The notes under the pieces are model-generated. The model was not told the DNA's origin, searched no databases, and saw nothing but the letters and a program-made list of their open reading frames with translations. Source: Funneliformis mosseae (taxonomy: Eukaryota; Glomeromycota; Glomeromycetes; Glomerales; Glomeraceae). Taken from it: DNA of 16,793 nucleotides. Both the position numbers and the translations under genes were made by a program. Position 1 is the first letter of the stretch, and the number at the start of each line of letters is the position of its first letter. Location of the stretch: the NCBI GenBank assembly GCA_910592005.1, contig CAJVPP010002004.1:1-16793 (forward strand). The letters run 5' to 3'. Shown piece by piece: positions 7,301 to 16,718 of the stretch.

Positions 7301-8985
7301 ATGAAAAGATTTGATTATTGCAGATATTCAAATTCCAGCATTGCTACAAATATTGAAGGACAAAGTGAAAACATTGAAAATGGACAATTTCACTCAGAAT
7401 TGTCTAAAGATCAGATCGTTATCAAAGACAAATCTATCAAAAAAAATGGCATGCCACCTATCAGCACATTGCCAGTCGAAGAAATTTTGAAATCTTACTT
7501 AACAACTCTCGATTTGGACAATTGTGAGACGGAAAGTGATAATGCTTTCTTTGTCGCTGATCTTGGTGAAATATATCGTCAACACCTTCGTTGGAAAACT
7601 AATTTGCCTAGAGTTGAGCCATTTTACGGTAAATTAAGATCAATTGCTTGTAATGCCAAATTTAGTAATTTATTATTTTAACTTGAGAATTTTCATTTCT
7701 ATTGAGTAGCAGTTAAATGTAATACAGATCTTACGTTGCTTAGATTGTTGGCAGCTCTAGGAACAGGATTTGATTGTGCTAGCAAATCTGAGATAAAAAC
7801 CATTCTTGATATGGGTATCGATCCATCTAAAATCATCTACGCTAATCCATGTAAACAAAGTTCGTTTATACGATTCGCCGCTGAGCATGATGTCAAAATG
7901 ATGACATTTGATAATGCGGAGGAACTCCGCAAAATCAAACGTTTTTTTCCTAACGCTCAATTGGTTATTCGTATTCTCACCGATGATTCTAAAGCTTTGA
8001 TCAAGCTGGGAACTAAATTTGGTGCTTCTTTAAATAACACGGGCTTTCTTTTACAAACTGCTCGTGATTTAGGCTTAAGCGTCATAGGAGTCAGGTATAA
8101 TCTTTTTTAAAATATTCATTTTTCCAATATTTCTTTTCATTTTAATTAATCGCATTTTTTTTTTTTTTGATAGTTTTCATGTTGGTAGCGGTTGTTATGA
8201 TGAAAATGCTTATATTGATGCTATTCATAGGGCTAGATTTGTATTTGATCAAGCTACGGAATTAGGTTTCAATTTTCATTTACTCGACGTTGGGGGTGGA
8301 TTTTCTTTTTCACACAAAAGTGATGATGGAATCAGTTTTGAAAAAATAGCGGCTCTACTTGGGCCTGCTATTGATAAATATTTTCCTCCCAATATCCGTG
8401 TCATTGCTGAGCCTGGACGTTATTATGCAGCTCCAGCTTTTACTATTGCTACGCATATTATTGCTAAAAGAACGGTTCGTAGAGATATTGAAGAGGAGTA
8501 TATTCCGAATATGAACGCCGACCAAAACGATGTATCGCCGACTGGGGACGACCATCCAGCATTTATGTGTAAGAATAATTATGATATTTTTTTCATCTTG
8601 TGAATTATACATTTTTATGTAGATTTTAATCCATTTTTTTTTCTTAGATTATATTAATGATGGCCTATATGGCGCTTTCAATTGTATTCTTTATGATCAT
8701 CAACTTGTTACCCCCAAAGTTTTGATGAAAGGAGGTAACTTTTTATTTGGTGAAACATTGGACGAACCTGAATATAGCTGTTTTATTTGGGGACCAACTT
8801 GTGATTCTATTGACTGTATCACAAAAAATGGAAGTCTTCCTGAATTATTACCTGGTGATTGGCTATATTTCGAAGAAATGGGTGCCTATACTATTGCAGC
8901 AGCTACAAAATTCAATGGATTTAAACAAAGTAAAATTATCTATACCACCACTGAACCCCATGTTCTTGATGTGCTCTCTCTCTGA
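7301..8985 (+). CDS. SPE1: Ornithine decarboxylase (four exons)
   Basis: PLP-dependent cytosolic enzyme converting L-ornithine to putrescine, the committed step of polyamine synthesis. Exons: 7301-7628, 7710-8094, 8174-8568, 8648-8985; total 1446 nt, 481 residues plus TGA, close to other fungal enzymes (about 465-485). The start is the first ATG of the frame, with A at -3; an in-frame TAA lies upstream at 7232. Alanine-racemase-fold N-terminal barrel: PFYAVKCN with PLP lysine K112 (human K69), FDCAS with D131, R197, SFHVGSGC with H240, LDVGGG (276-280) and EPGRY (E317-Y321). C-terminal domain: YDH D386 (human D332), GPTCDS with C421-D422 (human C360-D361), and Y450 (human Y389). Spacings K-D, R-H, H-E and C-Y equal those of the human enzyme. 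All catalytic residues remain, so it is an active enzyme rather than an antizyme inhibitor. Residues 1-50 are polar and probably disordered. The mammalian-type C-terminal degradation tail is absent. Confidence 0.97.
7629..7709 (+). other. Intron 1 of ornithine decarboxylase (phase 1)
   Basis: 81 nt, donor GTAAAT, acceptor TAG at 7707-7709. Splicing joins G with CA to make Ala110, giving the conserved PFYAVKCN around the PLP lysine. A possible branch site TTTAAC lies near 7677-7682. The acceptor is tandem (TAGCAG): using the second AG at 7711-7712 would only delete Ala110. Retention leads to a TAA at 7679-7681. Confidence 0.95.
8095..8173 (+). other. Intron 2 of ornithine decarboxylase (phase 2)
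   Basis: 79 nt, donor GTATAA, long T run before acceptor GATAG at 8169-8173. Splicing joins AG with T to make Ser238 and restores SFHVGSGC, a conserved PLP phosphate-binding segment. Retention gives a TAA at 8108-8110. Confidence 0.95.
8569..8647 (+). other. Intron 3 of ornithine decarboxylase (phase 1)
   Basis: 79 nt, donor GTAAGA, T-rich tract and acceptor TTAG ending at 8647. Splicing joins T with AT to make Tyr370 in the conserved YY(I/V)NDG segment. The earlier GT at 8567-8568 and the earlier TAG near 8621-8623 give wrong frames or a stop and are not favoured. Confidence 0.93.
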
Positions 8986-9860
8986 AGAATTTAAAATTAC
9001 CTAATGTTTGTCTTGGAATAGAGAAACAATTCAAAGCGATATTTTATATCAATAATTGAGATTTTGATTTTCTAATTAAAGATCAATATCGTTAAGAAAA
9101 AAAGACCTATGGAACTGAGACATAACCTAGTATCAGGAGCCCTTAATTCGACAGAATATCAAAATTTTGATTAAATAATTTTTGGTCAACACTCGATTTT
9201 GTTGGATCTTATTGAAACATTAATCTTTTAAACAATTCAGGTTGAAATTATGGATTTGTACAGTTTGAAACAGCAAAATATTTGATTAAAATCATGTTGA
9301 AATTTAGAAATGATTGCAAGATATTAAAAACAGCTTAAATGATCAATGAAGTTTTCTTTGAAAGTATTTTAAATTTTTTTAATACTTCAAATTGTACTGT
9401 AATAATAGAAAATTTTTTACATATATAATAAACATTTAATATAAAAATCGGGGAAAAATTATATTAGCAAAAACAAAATTAAAATTTTATTATTTACAAA
9501 TTAGCAAATTATAATTTTTTTTAATGATCAAATATTATTTTTCAATTTTTATTAATTATAGGTTATTATTATTTAAATATTATTAGAAAAAAATGGTAGA
9601 TCAACATGATTATAATTATTTTTAATAATTATATTAACATTTATTTATTTTTTATAATATATTTCTTTTTTTTTTAATTTATATTAAATTAATTATAAAA
9701 TAAAATGTAAGTTGGATAAAGTATCTGAATATTCAAATTAATTAATAATAATTGATTTAAATTTAATCAAATTTTTATATATTATAGAAATAATCTCAAA
9801 ATATATTATATAAAAATTTTTATATAATTTAAATCAGTTTTTTTTTTTAAAAAAAAATGT
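8986..9860. other. 3' flank of ornithine decarboxylase; no gene
   Basis: The first 300 bp after the stop are moderately AT-rich (3' UTR-like); the sequence then becomes desert. AATAAA at 9427-9432 is a possible polyadenylation signal, 442 nt after the stop codon, but such hexamers are frequent by chance here. No open frame of note and no RNA gene were seen. Confidence 0.5.
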
Positions 9861-10976
9861 GATAATATAATATTTTATTATATAAAACAATTTTAATACA
9901 AAAAAAAATATATAAATTCCAAAATAATTACAAATATAAAAAATAAAAATTGTTATTTGATATTCTTTATTAATAAAATTAATTTTTATTAGACCATCTG
10001 ATTATCTTATCTAATTCTAATCACAAAAATTTACTGAGCAATCATTATTACTAAATTATATAAAAAGAAAAATTTAGAATAACTGATTATTATCAATTTA
10101 AAAAAAATAATACAATCATATTTATAAAAATTATTTAGAAGAGAAATATAATTCAGAATACATTAAAAAAATTATTTATAGAAAAATTGATATTAGAAGA
10201 TTTAAAGTTACTTTTTTTGATAAGTAGTGATATATAGAAATCTTTTTTATCAATAATTAATTTATATCTAATTTTTTATATAATATTATATATTTGATCA
10301 AATATAAAATCATAAAATGATATAAAAATAGAAGAGGCAATAGTAAGAATTTGATAAAAAAAGTTAAAGTATAAGGGAATATAGAAGAAATAATACTTTT
10401 GTTAATATTAATAAAAGAAAAATTATGCAAATTAGTTCTTAATAATCAAATATTATAAAAAGGATTTAGAATCTTGTTAACATTAATAAAAAAAATTCAG
10501 TTTTTGAAGTATAAATAAATAATTATTACTTTAAATTTAAGATAGTATCAACAATTAATATTTTTAAAGTAGGTCTAATTTCTATATAATTAAGATCTTT
10601 ATTTTGATTATTATAATAGTAGTATTTTCAAAAAAATAAATAAAATATAAATTGTATTGCTTTCATAAATTGAATAGTGAAAAGTTGTTTTGAAAGAAAT
10701 TTAATTTTTGAAAATGATTTCTTATTTCTTTGAATAATGTAATATCTAATAAATCAAATTAATAAATTTAAAGATAAAGATCTAATTAATTTATAAATAT
10801 TAATATTTGATATATTATTTAAAATAATAATATTTAGTGAAATATTTAGTATTTGTATAGTCTTTCAAAAATAATTACAAAGAATAGTAAATAAGCATAT
10901 TATTGAAATTGTATATATATCTGACAAAAAAATATAGTTAAGAAAAAGTTATAAAGAAAGTAAAAGAAAAAAAATT

Positions 10977-11370
10977 TTTACTAATTTATTAGCTTTATCA
11001 TTATATAAATCATTAAAATAAGTAGTAACTTTAAAATTGTAAAAAAGATTTGGTGTTTATTAATAATTTTAAAAATAATAGATTAAAAAATATAAAAGAA
11101 AATCTTAGACATTAAAAAGAGATAATTAAATATATTGATTCTAACTATATAATTATATATGTAAATAAAAGCTAAAGTAATATAATAGTAATAAAAGATG
11201 AGAAAAAGCAGATAAAAAGATAAGTAAAAGAGCAAAAATTTTAGTGTTAATAAAATTTATCTAAATAGTTAAAATAACAATTAAAAATTTAAAGAATTAT
11301 ACATCAAATAAAAAGCTAAATTTAAATAAAAAGATATTAATGAATAAATAAATTTTGAGAACTATCTATG
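10977..11370 (-). pseudogene. RNase H remnant of LINE copy A
   Basis: Aligned with copy B, the minus strand reads YIDSSQ (aspartate codon 11364-11366), INTKIFALLL (catalytic glutamate replaced by lysine, codon AAA at 11240-11242) and finally YNDKANKLV (11005-10977), where copy B keeps TDKLA; the final aspartate is asparagine here. At least two catalytic carboxylates are lost by G-to-A changes, and frame shifts separate the motifs. Confidence 0.65.
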
Positions 11371-12799
11371 TAAGAGGTAAGAATTTTTTAATTTAAAATA
11401 AATAGTAAAAATTAATTAATGAAGAACTAACTATTATTTAAAAATAAATTGAAAATAGTAATATAAAATGAAGTCTGATCAATTATGATTTAAATATTTC
11501 TCTTAAAAAGGTATAGTTTGTTATTATCAATTAAAGTAAAATACATTACTTCAATTATTTAAGATAAACTATCATCAATATTAAGTATTATAATTTTAAA
11601 TAAATTTTAACAATTTAAAAAAATAAAAAAATATGAAATAAAGATATTTATTTTTTAAAGTAGATCTAAAATTATTATTAAAAATTATATTATTAACATA
11701 ATATTGAATAGCAACTTTATTAGAATAAATCTGAATTTAATTACTTTTCTAATAACTCTCTAGCTTTATAAAAAAGCTTATAATAGTTTTGATTAAGTGG
11801 TATTTAAAAAGTTATTTATATGCATTTTTTTAAATCTTCAAAGAGAATAAAATTGAAAATCTTTATAAAATTAAATTATCTATTTGATATTATATTTTTT
11901 AACAGTTAAAGTAAATAGAATTATCAAAAATAATTTATTGTAAATATAAGAATTATCTGAAGATATTACCAGCTATATTTTTCTTAATTTGAGAATGTTA
12001 TCATAATATTTCATTAAAAATATTTTTTAATTAATAAACTATTCTAAAAATAGAGTTCTATTGCATTTAAAAAAAGAAAATCTATTTCTTTTTCTATAGA
12101 ATTAGGAATTAAATAATAATAACACTACTTTGTATAAAAAAGTTATTAAAAATTAGTTTTATATATTAAAAAAGAAACTTTAAAATATAATATTATTTAT
12201 AGTTAAATGAGCTAGTAAATAATAAGATTATTACATAACTAAAAAAGTTTTAAATCTGTTTAAAATAAATTTTATTACTAATGATAAATATGATTTAGAT
12301 ATATTACTATTAATTATTAATATAAAGTACTATAATTTGAAGTACAATATATTAGATGAAAGATTATTAAAATTATAAGAAAATTTGTTATTTAATATGC
12401 TATTAAGAGTATTTTTTTTAAAGTTTAAATTTGTATTTGATAAATATTTAAATATGCAAAATAATACAAAATATTCTTTTTATAAAAAAACAATTAATTA
12501 GAAATAATATTTCAATTAAGAAATAAAAATTTAATTAAATAAATATTTGAGTTACTTATATATAAGTAATTTAAATTTATGTTTTAGTATAAAATCAGTT
12601 ATTTTATTTTCTAATAGTTATTTAATAAACTTTTGTTATAAAAAGTTAAAATTCAGATACTTAGATATTAAATAATAAAAGAACTATTAAAATACAAATT
12701 GTAAAATAAATATAAATATTTGTAAATTATAATATTAATATAAATGATTTTTCTAAATTTAATTTGTATAAAATTAAAGTCAAAAAGAATTGAATAATG

Positions 12800-13641
12800 T
12801 TAAATATATTATTATATTTCAAATGATTATTAGTGATTCAGATAGTATTATCTATATAAGTTAAATTAAAATAGATATAACAATATAATTAGATTTAATA
12901 TTTTAATATTAAATAACTATAACATATTTATAATATACTTTAAATTAGACTTTTAATATAAAATAAAAGGGATTATTGTAGATAAGACTTTTAATATAAA
13001 ATAAAAGAGAATTATTGTAAACAACTTATAGTAATACTAAGATAATTTTACTTTAATCTATATCAATTAAAACATTATAGAAATTGGTATTATTATATAA
13101 TATAAAATACTGTTCTTTTTATTGAGAAAAAAATTCATAATCAAAGTGATAAAGGTTTCTAAAATTTTGAATTTAGTCAGAATTTTTTAAAATATATAAA
13201 TATTAACTTAATTATAATCTTTAAACATATTTTAAAATAAAATATATAAGTTTAACTCTTAATATTCTAATTTTTTTTTTGAAATGATAAAATTACAAAA
13301 TATAATTAACTATATATAAACTGTTTTAATATTGATTAATGTGATAATTCAATAAAGTTTAGGCCTTTAATTATATTATTTTTAATAAAAGTATTCTATA
13401 AATATTGATTTAATAACTTGATAAATACTTTACAAGTAGTTTTAAAAATATAATTAAATAAGTATTATTAAATTAACAATTCTAAGATTTAGGTTTAGAT
13501 ATAAGTAAATATAAGTTAAATTTTATTATACTGATATATAATTATTAATTAAATAATATTATAAAGAAAATTTTTACATTTAAAATTAAATTTCTTTAAT
13601 ATTTCATTAAAGATATTTGAAAGATCTACTGTTTTGTAATC
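12800..13641 (-). pseudogene. Reverse transcriptase remnant of LINE copy A
   Basis: Motifs appear in the proper order but in shifting frames. LSNIFNEILKKF with CKNFLYNII (about 13627-13550) resembles the pre-motif stretch with N/YEMLK..L. KPKS follows near 13482-13496, then NNIIKGLNF (13380-13354), matching the xILKGxNFAGLP segment. DID*SKII ... VVYNN (13064-13012) matches the (I)DQGxxISPLLxxxxxDP segment with Q turned to TAA. LTYIDNTI*I (12864-12835) is the catalytic YxDD box with the second aspartate changed to asparagine (codon AAT, 12847-12849), followed by TGA where tryptophan is expected. The enzyme would be dead from the D-to-N change alone. The family call rests on motif order and recall of LINE polymerases. 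Confidence 0.75.
12948..13024. repeat. 38-bp tandem duplication inside the RT remnant
   Basis: 12948-12985 and 12986-13024 both begin GACTTTTAATATAAAATAAA and continue through AAAAG(G/A)GA-TTATTGTA. They differ by a few substitutions and one inserted A. It lies just downstream of the LLxVVYNN segment of the reverse transcriptase remnant and probably arose after the element died. Confidence 0.85.
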
Positions 13642-14088
13642 TAATATATATTTAATAATGTTATCTATTTATTAATAGATAAAAGATCTAAAAAAAATTA
13701 TATAAGTCATTATTAAGGTTAGTAATATTTCTATTAGTAAAATTTACAATAGTTTAAAATATTTTACATTATAATATTTGATTATATCTAAATCAAAAAC
13801 TAAATATTAATTAGTAATATTATGATTTTACTATTAATTAATTTAAGATAAGTTCTTTATGATTTTTTTTAAACAAAAATCTACTATATTAGTAAAAGTA
13901 TTTTTAAAATTATCAACATTTTATTAAATGAATTTACAAATTCAATTATTATTTTTAATCTATTAATTGAGATTTGTTTTACTTGTAAAAGTTTGATAAT
14001 ATTATACTTTTAATCATATATAAAAACTAAAAAAATATTTGTAAATAATAAGTTGAGATAAGATAAAGATAAGAAATATATCGATTAT

Positions 14089-14223
14089 TTGCAATAGAAA
14101 GGGAAAAAACTACCAAAAAAATTTTTTGAGTTAATGTTAAATCTGAATTTATTTTACTAAAAAATAATATTCAACTTATAAAGTAAAAAAATTTTTTTGT
14201 AGTTTTTTTCTTTTTTATTGCAA
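14089..14223. mobile_element. 135-bp MITE-like element with long inverted repeats
   Basis: The left arm 14089-14127 (TTGCAATAGAAAGGGAAAAA ...) and the reverse complement of the right arm 14186-14223 (TTGCAATAAAAAAGAAAAAA ...) match at about 35 of 38 positions with one single-base gap. The three substitutions all read G in the left arm and A in the right. A roughly 58-nt centre separates the arms. Size and structure fit a small non-autonomous foldback element, but no clear target duplication was seen. Confidence 0.55.
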
Positions 14224-14410
14224 AAAGTTTATATTTTATATTGATAATATAATTTGTAAAATTTGTTAAGTTATTCATAAAAATAATTATATAAAATTAT
14301 TTAATAAAAATAAAATAAAATAAAAAATTACTTTATTTAACATTTTGAGTATATTTATTCTAAAATTAAAAAGATACTTTTACAACTAGTATTATCTCTT
14401 TAATTATTTT

Positions 14411-14574
14411 ACCTATAAATTTGCAGGTAATTTATTTATTAATTACAATTATTTTTAATTATTTTTAGATATTTTAAAATATATTATTAAAAAAAAAAAA
14501 TAATTTTATTCCTTTAACTGTTTGCCTTCAAATTTATAGGCAATTTTATTTATTAATTACAATTATTTTTAATT
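14411..14574. repeat. Direct repeat of about 50 bp carrying a palindromic motif
   Basis: Unit 1 (14411-14460) begins ACCTATAAATTTGCAGGT and unit 2 (14524-14574) begins GCCTTCAAATTTATAGGC. Both heads are nearly palindromic and related to each other as inversions. Both continue with the same roughly 30-bp tail, TTATTTATTAATTACAATTA followed by TTTTTAATTA. The spacing is 113 bp. Confidence 0.8.
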
Positions 14575-14819
14575 ATTATTAAAATATTAATACTTTTATA
14601 ATAAATTTTATGATATTTTCTAAATAAAAATTAAAAAAAAAGTAATTAACTAGTGATTTTTTTAAAGATAAATAAATAATAAATTATTATAAAAAAATTA
14701 AAATTTTAAACTTATATATTTTACTATCTATTAATCTTAGAAATATAAAAATACTAATATTAAATAAATCTTAATGTGATGAATTAAATAAACTAAAATT
14801 TATATTTTTGTAATTATTT

Positions 14820-16717
14820 TTATTTTAGATATGATAATATAATATTTTATTAAGAAAAATCAAAATCAGTAAATAAATATATAAAATTTTCAAAATAGAT
14901 ACATAAGTAGAAAAATAAAAACTACTATCTAATACTTATTAGAAGAATTAACTTCTATTAGACTAATCAGTTATCCTGTCTGATTCTGACTACAAAGATT
15001 TACTGAGTAATTATTATTACCAAATTATATAAGAGAAAAAGTTATAATAACTAAGTTATCATCAGTCTAAAAAGAGGAATCAATAGTGATTATATTTGTA
15101 AGAATTATTTAAAAAAAAAATATGATTTAGAGAATTTGTATTATTAGTAAATAATATATTAGAAAAACTATTAATTGAAAATAGTCAGAACAATGTCTTT
15201 AATAATATCAATAAAAGAGAAATTATATAGATTTGCTCTTAGTGACTAAAATGAATGTGATAAATTTAAAAGATTATTGATATTATTTAAAATTTAGATG
15301 AATAAACAATTGTTACTTCAAATACATAATAGATTTAGAAGTCAAAGATCATAGATATTGTCTAATATTTAGGCAAAATCATAAGTAGTTAAATCTTCAT
15401 TATAATTATTATAACAGCAACATTTTTAATAAGGTAAATAAATTTAAGGTTAAGTAACTTTCATAAATTAAACTTTTAGAAGTTATTCAAAAAGAAATTT
15501 AAGTTTCCTACTATGATTATATATTTTATTGAATGAAGTAATAGATTGTTTACTGGCATTTTCATTTGTTCTAATTCTAGTTATTAAATTTCTTTAGGAT
15601 TATTATTATAGTGAATTAGACTTTTTAGTAAAGATAAACACTATCTCTTATTAGATAATGCTCAGTTTGAATGAATTTAAAAGTTAAAATCCAATTTACT
15701 TGTAGGTGTGATATTTGATATTTTGTTTAAAATGATAATAGTCATTAAAATATTTAGTATTAATATAGTCTTTTAGAAATAAATATAAAGAGTGATAAAT
15801 AAGTATGTTGTTGAATTTAGAAATATAACCAATAAAAGAGATATATTTTAAGAATATTTGTAAAGGAAAGAAAGGAGAAAGATTTGCTAATTTATCAGTT
15901 TTATCATTATATAGATCAATAGAGTAAGCTGCATTTTGAAAATTGTTATGTTAATTTGTCATTCTTCTATGATTTAAAAATAATAGATCAAAAAATATAG
16001 AAAGAAATTTTGAACATAAGGAAAGAATAATTAAAAATATTTGTTCTAACTATATAATTATAAGTGTAAATAAGAGCTAAACTATCTGTGTAAATTAAAA
16101 TTGAAGAAGAATAAGGATTAATTAATAAGATAAGAAGGAGAGCAAAAATTTCAGCATTAATAGAATTAGTCTAAGTAACAGGTATAGTAGTTAAGAATTC
16201 CATATCTAAGGAATTGTGTAATAAATAAAAAGCTGATTTTAAATATAAAGTTAAAGGTATAGGTATAAATTTATAAGAACTATCTGTATAAAATATAAGA
16301 GTTTTTTATTTTGAAGATAAAAATTCATTAAGGAGAAACTAACACTATTATTTAGGAATAAATTAAAAATAGTAATAAAAGATGAAGTATTGAGAATAAG
16401 ATTGTTTGACAAGACAGTAAGAGGATGCATTTTTATATAGTATTATTTTACTTAATCAATAATAGTCTAATTATTTTTTTTGAAAGATACAGTTTGTTAT
16501 TATCAATAGAGATGAAATAAAGTTAATTTATAATAAGATTATTAGGTAACCAAAAGAAATTTGTTTAAGATGGATTTTAGTAGTTAAAGAAAGAAATGAT
16601 CTAAATGTATCTCTATTAATGATTAATGCAAAATATTATAATTTGAAATGTAACATATTAGATGACAAATCATTAAAACTATATAATAATTTATTATAAA
16701 GAGTGTATTAGAAATAT
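14820..16717 (-). mobile_element. LINE-type non-LTR retrotransposon, copy B (3' half, less decayed)
   Basis: Homologous and co-linear with copy A and in the same orientation. Matching anchors include GATAATATAATATTTTATTA (14835-14854 against 9861-9880), ACTGAGTAATTATTATTA near 15002, TTTGATATTTTGTTTAAAAT near 15715 and CAGTTTGTTATTATCAATA near 16492. It contains an RNase H domain with all four catalytic acidic residues still legible. Higher up it reaches only a segment that in copy A lies between RT and RNase H, then stops at 16717 where another element begins. The RT is therefore absent from the window. Its higher G+C suggests it is younger than copy A. Confidence 0.8.
15885..16290 (-). pseudogene. 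RNase H domain remnant of LINE copy B
   Basis: In a single minus frame lie YTDSSYKFIP (first aspartate, codon 16282-16284), INAEIFALLL (glutamate, 16150-16152) and IYTDSLALIY (second aspartate, 16084-16086). These are the D-E-D core of RNase H as found after the RT in many non-LTR elements. A TAG at 16171-16173 interrupts the frame. After a frame shift, YNDKTDKLA (15911-15885) supplies the last aspartate and the usual D-x-LA ending. Further downstream (about 15530-15590), LELEQMKMPVNNLLLH may be the decayed remnant of a C-terminal zinc-knuckle-like segment; that last point is weak. Confidence 0.75.
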
Positions 16718-16718
16718 A

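Larger units (their letters stand above)
9860..13650 (-). mobile_element. LINE-type non-LTR retrotransposon, copy A (heavily decayed)
   Basis: The minus strand carries, in order from high to low coordinates, remnants of a reverse transcriptase (about 13640-12800), an RNase H domain (about 11370-10977) and a 3' end resembling that of copy B. Aligned stretches shared with copy B include TTTACTGAGCAATCATTATT (10031-10050) against TTTACTGAGTAATTATTATT (14999-15018), and CTAACTATATAATTATA (11142-11158) against the same string at 16047-16063. Co-linear matches run through most of copy B's 1.9 kb. No LTRs were seen. Frames are riddled with stops and indels. The 5' end and any endonuclease domain were not found. 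Confidence 0.8.
13651..14820. other. Spacer between the two LINE copies
   Basis: About 1.2 kb of AT-rich DNA without recognisable coding sequence. It holds the MITE-like hairpin (14089-14223) and the repeated palindromic motif (14411-14574). The lost 5' part of copy A may lie here. Confidence 0.5.

Noticed and set aside
7757..7960. Minus-strand frame of 67 codons inside exon 2.
   Set aside because: Antisense shadow of well-conserved ornithine decarboxylase coding sequence.
8355..8612. Minus-strand frame of 85 codons across exon 3 and intron 3.
   Set aside because: Antisense shadow crossing a confirmed exon-intron boundary.
7628..8648. Reading the decarboxylase as a broken gene because no single frame spans it.
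   Set aside because: All three gaps have GT-AG borders, similar lengths (79-81 nt) and restore family-invariant residues when removed, so they are introns rather than frameshifts.
8747..9004. Second + strand frame of 85 codons overlapping exon 4.
   Set aside because: Out of frame with the conserved GPTCDS and YTIAAA segments of the enzyme.
9860..16717. CRISPR array or satellite explanation for the long-range repeats.
   Set aside because: The repeat is two long diverged co-linear copies with RT/RNase H motifs, not short regular units.
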